This document shows, piece after piece, positions 16,905 through 25,788 of a DNA stretch of 64,000 bases. Origin of the DNA: Deinococcus radiophilus (GTDB lineage: Bacteria; Deinococcota; Deinococci; Deinococcales; Deinococcaceae). Numbering within the stretch: position 1 is the stretch's first letter; each line of letters opens with the position of its first letter. The notes below the pieces were generated by a model. The model was given only the letters and a program-made list of their open reading frames with translations. It was not told the origin of the DNA and did not search any database. The stretch spans positions 186,001 to 250,000 of the forward strand of contig NZ_CP086381.1 of assembly GCF_020889625.1 (NCBI RefSeq), written 5' to 3'. Made by a program: the position numbers and the translations under genes.

Positions 16905-18007
16905 GCGAAATCCGTATTCCCATTCTTGATCTGAAACCGGAGATTGACGAGCTACGCCCCGAGTTGCTGGCCGCCATTGAACGGGTGCTGGACCGTACCG
17001 ATTTCATCATGGGTGAGGACGTGGGGGCCTTTGAGAAGGAAGTGGCCGAGTACCTGGGCGTCAAGCACGCCATTGGGGTGAACAGTGGCACCGACGCACT
17101 GGTCATCGCGCTGCGGGCGCTGGATATCGGCCCCGGTGATGAGGTCATCACCACGCCCTTCACCTTCTTTGCCACCGCCGAGAGCATCAGCATGGTGGGC
17201 GCCAAACCTGTCTTTGTCGATATTGACCTGAACACGCTGAATATGGATGTTGGAGGCATTGAAGCCGCTATCACGGGGCGCACCAAGGCGATCATGCCGG
17301 TTCACCTGTATGGCCGACCCGTAGACATGGGGCGGGTGATGGCGCTGGCCGAGCAACACGGCCTGAAAGTCGTGGAGGACTGCGCCCAGAGCTTTGGCGC
17401 ACGCTGGCAGGGGCAGCAGACCGGAACCGTGGGACATATGGGGGCTTACTCGTTCTTTCCCAGCAAGAACCTGGGCGCGTACGGCGACGGCGGCCTGATC
17501 GCCACGGACGACGACGCCCTGGCCGACACCGCCCGGATGCTGCGTGTGCACGGCAGCCGCAAGAAGTACCACAATGAGACGGTGGGTTACAACAGCCGCC
17601 TAGATACCATGCAGGCTGCTATCCTGCGCGTCAAACTGCCGCATATGGACCGTGCCAATGCTCACCGCCGCGCCGTGGCCGAGCGCTACAACGCCGCCTT
17701 TGCCGACATGAGCGGCTTAGTGACGCCCGAAGCGGTGGAGGGCCATTCCTTTCACCAGTACACCCTGCGCGTGCTGGATGGTCGCCGCGACGAACTGCAA
17801 GCGGCGCTGGCCGAGCAGGGTATCGGGACCATGATCTATTATCCGATTCCGCAGGACCAGTTGCCCATCTACAAGGGGCAGTATCCAAACTACCCGCACA
17901 GTGAGCAGGCGGCGCAGCAAGCCCTCAGCCTGCCGATGGGCCACAAGCTGAGCGAGGCTGACCAAGCCGAAGTGATCCGCGCCGTGAGAGAATTTTTCGG
18001 CGCATGA
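16901..18007 (+). CDS. wbpE: PLP aminotransferase, WbpE/WlbC-like
   Basis: A 368-residue DegT/DnrJ/EryC1 aminotransferase that would put an amino group on the 3-keto sugar made by the WbpB-like enzyme. Residues visible: GVNSGTDALVIALRAL, the PLP-phosphate region TPFTFFATAES, VVEDCAQSFGA, and the Schiff-base Lys in SFFPSKNLGAYGDGG. The RVHGSRKKYHNETVGYNSRLD stretch is typical of the 3-aminotransferase branch. It overlaps wbpD and the flippase by four bases each. The 4-aminotransferase at 44228 is a different subgroup. Confidence 0.9.
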   Translation: MSEIRIPILDLKPEIDELRPELLAAIERVLDRTDFIMGEDVGAFEKEVAEYLGVKHAIGVNSGTDALVIALRALDIGPGDEVITTPFTFFATAESISMVGAKPVFVDIDLNTLNMDVGGIEAAITGRTKAIMPVHLYGRPVDMGRVMALAEQHGLKVVEDCAQSFGARWQGQQTGTVGHMGAYSFFPSKNLGAYGDGGLIATDDDALADTARMLRVHGSRKKYHNETVGYNSRLDTMQAAILRVKLPHMDRANAHRRAVAERYNAAFADMSGLVTPEAVEGHSFHQYTLRVLDGRRDELQAALAEQGIGTMIYYPIPQDQLPIYKGQYPNYPHSEQAAQQALSLPMGHKLSEADQAEVIRAVREFFGA

Positions 18008-19305
18008 CCCTGCAGCGGGCCATGACCAGCCCGATGGTGCGGCGAGTGGGAACCCTGATGGGCGGCACACTCGCCGGTCAACTGGCTGTGTTTGCGGTCA
18101 CGCCTTTGCTGACGCGGCTGTATTCGCCTGCGGCCTTCAGTGATTTTGGGCTGTATATGGCGATTTCAGGTATTTTTTCTGTCCTTGCCACGCTGAGGCT
18201 AGAAGCGGCTGTGCCGATTGCGCGTACGGATACGGACGCGGTGGGGCTGACCCGCCTGGCCATTCGGTCAAGTGTGGGAGTGGCCCTGATCGCTGCATTC
18301 TTTACAGCGCTGGCTTTGCACTTGGGCTGGTTTACTTCGTCTGCCAATCCTTGGGGGCTGGCTGTGGTGGTGGGGGTGTCGGTCTGGTTGATTGGGGCTT
18401 TTCAGGCGCTGACCGCCCTGAGCATTCGCCGTGACGAGTTCGGGCAGATTGCCCGTGCCAAGACCACTCAGGGGATGGGTCTGGCTGCTGGGCAGGTGAT
18501 ACTGGGCCTGCTCAGTCCATCCTCGCTGGCTTTTACTGCGGGCGACGCTGGCGGGCGCTTGGCCGGACTGGGGCAACTGCTGAGAGGTTACCGTCAAGCG
18601 GCTGAAGGTACCACATTCACATCATCCGCAAGGCTATTGGGCGTGTACCGAGAGTTCCCGCTTTATTCCATGCCTGCCGCTGGGATCAACGCTTTAGGAT
18701 CACAGGCTCCGATCCTGTTGCTAGGCCTGGCCTTCGCGCCTGCGTTGGCAGGCCTCTATGTCTTTGCCAACCGTTTGGTGGCTGTCCCCGTGGGGCTCAT
18801 TGCGCGCACCTTAAGTCAGGTCTATCTAGGGGAAGTGGGCCATGTTCAGGCCAGAGGAGGGGCGCTGCAACCGGTGTTGACCCGCTATTTGCTGGCCGCA
18901 CTTTTGGCAGCGGGGTTGGGCGCTGGCCTGGTCCTCCTGACCGCGCCCTGGCTGGTGCCCTGGCTCTTTGGTGAACAGTGGTTGGCGGCCTTGCCTGTAC
19001 TGAATGCTTTATTGTTATTGGCTGTCATTCAGGTTCCAGCCTCGGCGGTATCGCAGACGCTCAATGCCACCGGGCATAACCGCTGGCAGCTGGCCTGGGA
19101 CACGGGGCGGCTGCTGGCCGTGGTGCTGGCCTTTGTGGTGGCCTGGCAGCGCGGGCTAGACCTCGCGCAGACGGTGTGGCTGTACGCTGGTGTGAGTGCA
19201 GCTTGCTACGCTGCCCTGATCGTCGCTGCTTATGCCAGCCTGAACCGCCCTGGCCGCCCCACGCCCTCCCCACACGAACCGCTCGCACAGGAGGAAGTCC
19301 CATGA
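18004..19305 (+). CDS. wzx: Polysaccharide repeat-unit flippase, Wzx-like
   Basis: A 433-residue polytopic membrane protein with about 12 hydrophobic segments, of the MOP flippase superfamily that moves undecaprenyl-linked repeat units across the membrane. Family features include GTLAGQLAVFAVTPLLTRLYSP near the N-terminus and the central YREFPLYSMPAAGINALGSQ block, typical of O-antigen and exopolysaccharide flippases. It overlaps the aminotransferase and the following polymerase by four bases, so the operon is tightly coupled. Confidence 0.85.
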   Translation: MTLQRAMTSPMVRRVGTLMGGTLAGQLAVFAVTPLLTRLYSPAAFSDFGLYMAISGIFSVLATLRLEAAVPIARTDTDAVGLTRLAIRSSVGVALIAAFFTALALHLGWFTSSANPWGLAVVVGVSVWLIGAFQALTALSIRRDEFGQIARAKTTQGMGLAAGQVILGLLSPSSLAFTAGDAGGRLAGLGQLLRGYRQAAEGTTFTSSARLLGVYREFPLYSMPAAGINALGSQAPILLLGLAFAPALAGLYVFANRLVAVPVGLIARTLSQVYLGEVGHVQARGGALQPVLTRYLLAALLAAGLGAGLVLLTAPWLVPWLFGEQWLAALPVLNALLLLAVIQVPASAVSQTLNATGHNRWQLAWDTGRLLAVVLAFVVAWQRGLDLAQTVWLYAGVSAACYAALIVAAYASLNRPGRPTPSPHEPLAQEEVP

Positions 19306-20663
19306 TTCCCGCCCGTCAACTCCAATCGTCAGTTTTACCTGGGGCCAGGGCTTCTGCTCCATCGGGGGTGGCAGCGTCTTCCCGCGCTCTGACGGCCTTG
19401 CTGACGCTGCTGTACATGGCGCTCTTTCACCTGATCTATAGCGTGCAGATTTCGCCTGCGTTTGCCTATATGGGCTATACCCTGAATCCGTCTATCAGTC
19501 TGGGGCAGTGGGCTGTGACCGCTCTTTTCGCCGTATTGCCGCTCTTGTTCTTGCGGCTTGATGGCGCGCGGCCTTCCAATTTCATCATCCTATTGCTCTA
19601 CTTGCTGGTGTATGTTCCAGCCCAGTACATGTTCACGGCGCTGGATCTGACTCTGCATCATGTCTTGCTCAACCGTATGGTGCTTTTGATGGGTCTGGCA
19701 GCCATGACCGCCGTGTCGGCCCGGCCCATGGCGGTCGGGTTCGACCGTCCTGTGAGCGCCGGGGTGTTCCGTGCCGTGCTAGCACTGCTGTTCGCATCGC
19801 TGTTTCTGGGGGTGGCCAGCCAGTTTGGTTTCGGGCTGAACCTGGTGGGCCTGTTCGATGTGTACGATATCCGCAGCGAGTACAAAGATGAGGTGGGCGA
19901 AGCGGGCCGTGCCTTCGCCTATGCCGTGCCGTATTTAGGCATCGTCAGCGCCTTTATGGTGGGCTACGGGCTGATCAAGCGCTTTTTCCCTTTTACCCTG
20001 CTAGGGGCCTTTTCGCTGCTGTACATCTTTGGGACCACGGGGCAGAAAAGTACGCTGTTCTCGCTGCTGCTGCTGATTGGTGTGGCCGTGCTGTACTGGC
20101 TGAACCCGCGCAAAATGGGCCAGAACTTCGTGCTGCTGCTGACCCTATTTGTGGGAGCGGTCTATGTGTACGATCTCTGGAGCAGAGATATCCTGGCGTC
20201 TAGCCTATTTGTGCGCCGCCTGATCCTGACCCCAGGGCTACTGACCGTGTACTACCTGGACTTTTTCTCGGTCAACCCGCCTGCGCAGCTGGGCCATAGC
20301 TTTCTAAGCAGCATTTTTCCCTATCCTTATGACCTGCGCCCAGCATTTTTGATTGGGCGAGAATATTTTAATGCGCCCAGCATGAGTGCCAATGCCAACC
20401 TCTTCGCAGACGCCTATTCCAACTTTCGTGAGTGGGGCGTCCTGGCCTTTTCGGTGCTTTTAGGCGGTCTGCTGGCCTTTGTAGATGGCTACTCGCGCCG
20501 TCTAACCACTCCGGTGGTTGTGGTCACCGGGCTGGCGCTGCCTGCGTTTGCCCTGACCAATAGTGCCCTGTTTACGTCGCTGCTGACTCACGGTCTGCTG
20601 TTCAGCGTGCTGCTGACCTATTTGTATGCGGCCAGCGAGCGCGACAGAAACCAGAGCCTTTGA
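19302..20663 (+). CDS. wzy: Oligosaccharide repeat-unit polymerase, Wzy-like
   Basis: A 453-residue membrane protein with about 11-12 hydrophobic segments and a large periplasmic loop (about residues 290-375), the layout of Wzy polymerases. The short conserved pieces typical for O-antigen polymerases are GTTGQKSTLFSLLLL and the loop region around SFLSSIFPYPYDLRP. The start is set at the ATG that overlaps the wzx stop (ATGA) and has GGAGG 6 bases upstream. The frame is open further upstream, but that would lie inside wzx. Family assignment rests mostly on topology and position between flippase and transferases. Confidence 0.78.
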   Translation: MIPARQLQSSVLPGARASAPSGVAASSRALTALLTLLYMALFHLIYSVQISPAFAYMGYTLNPSISLGQWAVTALFAVLPLLFLRLDGARPSNFIILLLYLLVYVPAQYMFTALDLTLHHVLLNRMVLLMGLAAMTAVSARPMAVGFDRPVSAGVFRAVLALLFASLFLGVASQFGFGLNLVGLFDVYDIRSEYKDEVGEAGRAFAYAVPYLGIVSAFMVGYGLIKRFFPFTLLGAFSLLYIFGTTGQKSTLFSLLLLIGVAVLYWLNPRKMGQNFVLLLTLFVGAVYVYDLWSRDILASSLFVRRLILTPGLLTVYYLDFFSVNPPAQLGHSFLSSIFPYPYDLRPAFLIGREYFNAPSMSANANLFADAYSNFREWGVLAFSVLLGGLLAFVDGYSRRLTTPVVVVTGLALPAFALTNSALFTSLLTHGLLFSVLLTYLYAASERDRNQSL

Positions 20664-21787
20664 TGAAAGAGACGCCTATGAAGATTTTGCACCTAACGAC
20701 CGCCCACGCCGACGATGATGTCCGCATCTATGTCAAAGAAGCGGCGTCTTTGGCCCAGCACTACGATACCGCCCTAATCGCCCCGCGCCGCAGCGAGCGT
20801 GTCTACGGGGACATCACCTATCTGCCGCTGACTCCGGCCCACAGCCGAGCAGAGCGTTTGCTGCTTCAGCGTGAAGCCCTGCGCTTGGTGGAACAGTTCG
20901 GGCCGGACGTGGTGCATCTACATGACCCGGAACTGCTGTTTTTGGGCCTATACCTGCGTGCCAGGGGCGTCAAGGTGGTCTGGGATGTCCACGAGGATTT
21001 GCCGCGTCAGGTGCTGCACAAGCCTTGGATTCCTGCACGTCTGCGGGGAGCGACCTCAGTGGCGGCCAAAGGGTTTGAGGCGGTTGCCGGACTCGCCTTC
21101 GATCAGATTGTGCCGGTCACAGACAGCATTGCGGAAGCATTTCCCGCGCATAAGGTTGTCAAAGTTCAGAACTTCCCGATTCTGGGCGAACTTGGAGAGC
21201 CAAAACAGACCAACCCTGAAGCGCCCATCCGCACCTTCGTACACGCTGGGGGGTTGACCAGCGTACGCGGCATTTTTGAGATCACCGAAGCCATCGGTCA
21301 GCTGAATGAACAGCTGGGCAAGGATGCCCGTTTGTTGCTGATCGGCAAGTTCGAATCGTCAGCCTTTGAGGAAAAGTGTCGGGAGAGCGCGGGCTGGTCC
21401 TATGTGGACTATCACCCCTGGGTAGACCGGAAAAAATTGGCTGCGCTGTTGGCCGGAGCCGACGCGGGTGTGGTGACATTCTTGCCTGTCCCGAATCATA
21501 CGTCTTCGCAACCGAACAAGTTATTTGAGTACATGTCACTGGGCCTACCACTGATCGCGTCTAACTTTGACCTTTGGAAAGAACTGATCGAGATAAAGGG
21601 CAGTGGCGTATTGGTTGATCCTGAGCGGCCGCAGGAGATTGCACAGGCCATGGCCTGGATGGTGGATCACCCCGCAGAGGCGCGGGCGATGGGTATGAAA
21701 GGGCGGCATGCCGTCGAAACAGAGTTCAACTGGGACGCCGAATTTACCAAGCTCCTGGACATGTACCGTAGGCTGGAAACGCTATGA
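20663..21787 (+). CDS. Glycosyltransferase, family 4
   Basis: A 374-residue GT-B glycosyltransferase that adds one sugar to the lipid-linked repeat unit. The N-terminal half has HLHDPELLFLGLYLRARGVKVVWDVHED, typical of GT4 exopolysaccharide enzymes. The C-terminal nucleotide-binding half contains FLPVPNHTSSQPNKLFEYMSLGLPLIAS, a variant of the EPN-x-x-x-E region. The ATG at 20663 shares its A with the wzy stop; a second ATG at 20678 (MKILHL) has a better-placed AAAGAGA and could be the real start. The sugar donor cannot be told. Confidence 0.85.
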   Translation: MKETPMKILHLTTAHADDDVRIYVKEAASLAQHYDTALIAPRRSERVYGDITYLPLTPAHSRAERLLLQREALRLVEQFGPDVVHLHDPELLFLGLYLRARGVKVVWDVHEDLPRQVLHKPWIPARLRGATSVAAKGFEAVAGLAFDQIVPVTDSIAEAFPAHKVVKVQNFPILGELGEPKQTNPEAPIRTFVHAGGLTSVRGIFEITEAIGQLNEQLGKDARLLLIGKFESSAFEEKCRESAGWSYVDYHPWVDRKKLAALLAGADAGVVTFLPVPNHTSSQPNKLFEYMSLGLPLIASNFDLWKELIEIKGSGVLVDPERPQEIAQAMAWMVDHPAEARAMGMKGRHAVETEFNWDAEFTKLLDMYRRLETL

Positions 21788-22863
21788 AAATCCTAACTGT
21801 CATCGGTGCACGTCCTCAATTCATCAAAGCAGCGGCTTTGGCTCATGCCGCGAAGGAGCGTGCAGGCGTGCAGGAACTCTTGCTGCACACTGGCCAGCAC
21901 TACGACCCCAACATGAGCGACGTGTTTTTTGACGAGCTGGGCATTCCGGCTCCGGCGTACCATCTGGGGATCGGGTCGGGGCCACACGGCGCACAGACCG
22001 GGCAAATGCTGGCCGAAATCGAAAAAGTGCTGCTGCAGGAAAAGCCTGACTGGTTGCTGGTCTACGGCGACACCAACAGCACCCTGGCCGGAGCGGTGGC
22101 TGCCGCCAAGCTGCATATTCCCGTGGCCCACGTCGAAGCGGGCCTACGGTCTTTCAACAAGCGGATGCCCGAAGAAGTCAACCGTATCCTGACCGATCAT
22201 GTCAGTGCGGCGCTGTTTGTGCCGACGCAGACGGCGGTTCAGCACCTCTCGGCAGAGGGCCTAGCTGGCCCACAGGTGCATGTCGTGGGCGACGTGATGT
22301 ATGACGTGGCCCTCACGATGGCAGAGCGGGCCAAAGCTCACAGCACGGTGCTGGAACGCCTCGGCGTGCAGCCGGGGGGGTACGTTCTGAGTACCATCCA
22401 CCGCGCCGAGAACACTGACGTGCCAGAGCGACTGGCGGCCATTGTGGGCGGTCTGGCGCTGGTGGCCCAGGAATTGCCCGTGATCTTGCCGCTGCACCCG
22501 CGCACGCGCAAGCTAGCCGCTGAGCAGGGACTGGACTTTGGCGGCATTCAGGTGACTAACCCGGTGGGCTACCTGGACATGGTGCGCCTGGAGCAAGCGG
22601 CGGCGGTGATCGCCACCGATTCGGGCGGCGTGCAAAAAGAAGCCTATTTCTATGGCGTGCCCTGCGTCACCATGCGCGACGAAACCGAGTGGACCGAGCT
22701 GGTTGAGTCCGGCTGGAATAGGCTGGTTACGCCCACTTCGGCGCAGACGGTGCGTGATGAGGTGTTGGCCGCCCGTGGCCGCCGGGGTGAAGAGGGCCAG
22801 CTCTACGGCGACGGTCAGGCCGCAGGCCGCATCCTGGACATTTTGATGCAGGGGCCGACATGA
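21784..22863 (+). CDS. wbpI: UDP-GlcNAc(3NAc)A 2-epimerase, WbpI/WecB-like
   Basis: A 359-residue 2-epimerase of the WecB/WbpI fold. The motifs are GARPQFIKAA, HTGQHYDPNMSDVFF, VYGDTNSTLAGA, HVEAGLRSFNKRMPEEVNRILTD (split here by function: catalytic acids and His), TIHRAENTD and TDSGGVQKEAYF. The HLGIGSGPHGAQTGQML stretch favours the WbpI branch, which turns UDP-GlcNAc3NAcA into UDP-ManNAc3NAcA. The wbpB-D-E genes in the same operon agree. It overlaps the genes on both sides by four bases. Plain UDP-GlcNAc 2-epimerase (WecB) is the alternative. Confidence 0.88.
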   Translation: MKILTVIGARPQFIKAAALAHAAKERAGVQELLLHTGQHYDPNMSDVFFDELGIPAPAYHLGIGSGPHGAQTGQMLAEIEKVLLQEKPDWLLVYGDTNSTLAGAVAAAKLHIPVAHVEAGLRSFNKRMPEEVNRILTDHVSAALFVPTQTAVQHLSAEGLAGPQVHVVGDVMYDVALTMAERAKAHSTVLERLGVQPGGYVLSTIHRAENTDVPERLAAIVGGLALVAQELPVILPLHPRTRKLAAEQGLDFGGIQVTNPVGYLDMVRLEQAAAVIATDSGGVQKEAYFYGVPCVTMRDETEWTELVESGWNRLVTPTSAQTVRDEVLAARGRRGEEGQLYGDGQAAGRILDILMQGPT

Positions 22864-24080
22864 CCCTCCAGGTCTGGATGGTGAACCACTACGCCCTGGC
22901 CCCAGATCAGGCAGGGGGGACGCGGCACTATACGCTGGCCCGTCACATGCAGGCGCAGGACATTGACACCACTATTTTTGCCAGCAGCGTGGATTACACC
23001 ACCCGCCAAGATCGCCGCCTTGCAGCAGATGAAACGCGCAAAGTGGTGACCGAAGGCGAGGTGCGCTTCGTTTGGCTCAAGACGCCTGCCTATAGTGGCA
23101 ACGGCGTGGGACGGGGCCTGAACATGCTGGCCTTTTTGCGTCAGGTGTTGTCGCAGCCATTGGGTGACCTGCCCAGACCCGACGTGGTGATCGGCTCCAG
23201 CCCGCACTTGTTCGGGGCCTTTGCTGGGTATCTGCTGGCGCGGCGGTTCCGCGTTCCCTTTGTCATGGAAGTGCGTGATATCTGGCCTAAGACGCTGACA
23301 GATCTGGGCGGCATGTCTGAAAAGCATCCCCTGATCATGGTGTTCGCGGCGCTTGAAAAGTTTCTGTATCGTCGGAGTGATGCGGTGATGTCGCTGCTGC
23401 AAGGGGCAGGCGAACATATTCAAGCTGTTGCTGGGCGAAAAGTGCCGCTGATCTGGATTCCCAATGGGGTGGATACAGCGCTGTTCGGGGCAGCTCAGGC
23501 TTTTCCAGCGGGCAAGTTTCGTGCTGTGTACGCTGGAGCGCACGGCTTGGCAAACAGCTTGGACACCCTCATAGAAGCGGCGGAGATTCTTCAGCGGGGC
23601 GGACATGATCTGGAGATCCAACTGGTCGGGGATGGGCCGGACAAGCCCCGTTTGAAGGAACTGGCCGCCAGTAAGGGGATAAAGAATGTGATATTCAGCG
23701 ATCCGGTCCCCAAAGCGGAGATGGGAAAGGTGCTGGCGGGCGCACATGCCTGCATCATGCCGCTGCTGAATTCGCCCGTATTCGAGCATGGTGTCAGCCC
23801 CAACAAATTGTTTGACTATCTGGCGTCTGAGCGCCCAGTAATTTTTGCGATCAATACTTCATACAACGCGGTGGATCAAGCCCAGGCCGGAATCACCATT
23901 CCACCCGAAGACCCACAGGCATTGGCGGACGCCCTACTGAGGCTCTCGCGCTTGCCCGAATCCGAGCGACGGGCCATGGGCGAGCGCGGGCGGGCCTACG
24001 TCGAGGAGCATCACGACATGCGCAGACTGGCGCGCCGATTGGGAAATGCGCTCTGGGTGCTGAGCCGAAGGAATTCCTGA
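22860..24080 (+). CDS. Glycosyltransferase, family 4, WbuB-like
   Basis: A 406-residue GT-B enzyme with the N-terminal NHYALAPDQAGGTRHYTLARHM block, common in WbuB-type amino-sugar transferases. The VMEVRDIWPKTL stretch and a C-terminal donor site, LNSPVFEHGVSPNKLFDYLASERPV, follow. It would add a further residue to the repeat unit. It is the last of the genes joined by four-base overlaps. After it an 85-base gap with a TAATAT box precedes the chain-length regulator. Confidence 0.85.
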   Translation: MTLQVWMVNHYALAPDQAGGTRHYTLARHMQAQDIDTTIFASSVDYTTRQDRRLAADETRKVVTEGEVRFVWLKTPAYSGNGVGRGLNMLAFLRQVLSQPLGDLPRPDVVIGSSPHLFGAFAGYLLARRFRVPFVMEVRDIWPKTLTDLGGMSEKHPLIMVFAALEKFLYRRSDAVMSLLQGAGEHIQAVAGRKVPLIWIPNGVDTALFGAAQAFPAGKFRAVYAGAHGLANSLDTLIEAAEILQRGGHDLEIQLVGDGPDKPRLKELAASKGIKNVIFSDPVPKAEMGKVLAGAHACIMPLLNSPVFEHGVSPNKLFDYLASERPVIFAINTSYNAVDQAQAGITIPPEDPQALADALLRLSRLPESERRAMGERGRAYVEEHHDMRRLARRLGNALWVLSRRNS

Positions 24081-24165
24081 GATGTTTACTTTGATGAAGT
24101 GTGACTGTGGGAACTGAGTAATATGGGAGCGTGCATGTTGATGGAATGGACGAGAGGCAACCGCT

Positions 24166-25788
24166 GTGACGGTGAGTGAAAGGCCCAACAATGAGTTTGA
24201 TCTGAATCAGCTGTTGCGGGTGCTGCGGCGCACCTGGCCGTGGGTATTGGCGGCTACGCTTTTGGTCAGTGGCTTGGTTTATGCCTGGTCCAATGCTCAG
24301 CCCAGGCAGTATGAGGCCAGTGGCACGGTGATGGCCACGGCCGGAGCCGGCGAAAGTAACGCCGCGATCAACTCGGTGGTCGTGTCGCCGCCGCAGCTGC
24401 CTCAGGGAGCCGTGGCGGAGTTGCTCAACAGCCAGACCTTCCTAGACCGAGTGATGGAGCTGGTGCGTGACAGTGGCCTACCACTAGAACAAAAGGAAGC
24501 GATTACGTCTCAGTTGCGAGATGAATTGGCCAGCAACTCGTTTGCCAGCTTGGGTGTGCGGGCACGTGTGGACGCCCAGCAGCGTGGCATCTATGAGGTG
24601 CAGGCCGTCACAGGTGATCCTGAAGGCTCACGGGTACTGGCCGATTCGGCCATCAAAGCATTGTTGGAGTGGGACACCGAAAGGGTGCGCGGCGGCATCA
24701 GCCGGGCGCGGCAGACCTGGGAGCGGCAAATCACCAACTTAAGCAGTCAGATTGAAAATGCTGAACCGGGAAGTGTGGATGAAGAAGCACTGGTGACCGC
24801 CCGTGGCGAGGCCCGACTGAATCTGGCGCAGGTTGAGGTGCTGGAAGAATCGGTGACACCCAGCCTGTCCCGGCTGGCTGATGCCAATACCTCTCCCAGT
24901 CCCATTACGCCAAGACCATTGCGTAACACCGTCTTGGCTGGTCTGCTGACTTTGCTGGGAGCAGCGGCGCTGGCGGTGCTTTTGGATCTGCTGCGCCGAC
25001 GCGTGCGTGGCACTGGGGATCTCATCAGTGTGGGCGCGCCCGTCATTGGCGAGCTGCCACGTTTGCGTAAGGCCCAGCGTGCCGCAGTGGTCAGCGAAGT
25101 GCAGACAGGTAATCTGTATGAACCTGCCAGCTTTATCCGGATCAATTTGGAGCGATTGGCTGAGCGGCGTGATGGGAGCCCTGCCAGTTTCGTCATCACC
25201 AGTGCTCGCCCTGGCGAAGGCAAAAGCACAGTGGCAGCGTCTACCGCAGCCAGCTTTGCCGCTACTGGGCAGCGTGTGCTCCTGATCGATGTGGATGTCC
25301 ACCGCCCTACCCAGCAAGAGTTCTGGAACCTCAGTGGGCGACCCTGGGTTCCGTTGGCGGGGGCTGAATATGGACAGCCGACCACGGTATTGCAAGCTGC
25401 TGCTCATCCTGAAACAGCCAGCGCGGCTGATCTGGGTAATGGTGTCTTTGTGTTGCCTGCAGCGCAGGTTTCCCGCCGAGAGGCCGGGGTCATTGCCACC
25501 CGCGGATTTGTGGACCTGCTGGAGCGCTGGAAGGAAGGCTTTGACGTCGTGATCTACGACACAGCCCCAGCCCTCTCAGTGGCGGATGCAATGGTGGTGG
25601 GCGAAGTGACGGATGGTCTGGTACTGGTGGTCGAAGCGGGCGGTACCTCCGTGCAGGAAGTTGAGCGCGTGGTTCAGGGACTGCGGTCCACCCGCGTGCA
25701 CCTGCTGGGTGTGGTGCTCAACAAGATCAGTGCGGGCAGTGGCTATGGCTACTCATATTCCTATGGCCGCTCCTACACCCGTTCCTAA
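24166..25788 (+). CDS. Chain-length regulator and tyrosine autokinase, Wzz/BY-kinase
   Basis: A 540-residue fused polysaccharide co-polymerase and bacterial tyrosine kinase. An N-terminal Wzz domain has one membrane segment (VLAATLLVSGLVYAWS) and a periplasmic region. A second membrane segment follows (NTVLAGLLTLLGAAALAVLLDLL, about residues 252-274). The cytoplasmic kinase has Walker A SARPGEGKSTVA, A' LLIDVDVHRPTQ and Walker B VIYDTAPA. The tail GYGYSYSYGRSYTRS is the tyrosine cluster that is autophosphorylated. The start is a GTG preceded by GAGAGG. The 3' end, including the Tyr cluster, overlaps the next gene's likely start in another frame. Confidence 0.88.
   Translation: MTVSERPNNEFDLNQLLRVLRRTWPWVLAATLLVSGLVYAWSNAQPRQYEASGTVMATAGAGESNAAINSVVVSPPQLPQGAVAELLNSQTFLDRVMELVRDSGLPLEQKEAITSQLRDELASNSFASLGVRARVDAQQRGIYEVQAVTGDPEGSRVLADSAIKALLEWDTERVRGGISRARQTWERQITNLSSQIENAEPGSVDEEALVTARGEARLNLAQVEVLEESVTPSLSRLADANTSPSPITPRPLRNTVLAGLLTLLGAAALAVLLDLLRRRVRGTGDLISVGAPVIGELPRLRKAQRAAVVSEVQTGNLYEPASFIRINLERLAERRDGSPASFVITSARPGEGKSTVAASTAASFAATGQRVLLIDVDVHRPTQQEFWNLSGRPWVPLAGAEYGQPTTVLQAAAHPETASAADLGNGVFVLPAAQVSRREAGVIATRGFVDLLERWKEGFDVVIYDTAPALSVADAMVVGEVTDGLVLVVEAGGTSVQEVERVVQGLRSTRVHLLGVVLNKISAGSGYGYSYSYGRSYTRS

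Noticed and set aside
25613..25744. Upstream extension of the ligase-like frame
   Set aside because: It overlaps conserved kinase coding sequence and reads as Trp/Cys-rich nonsense.
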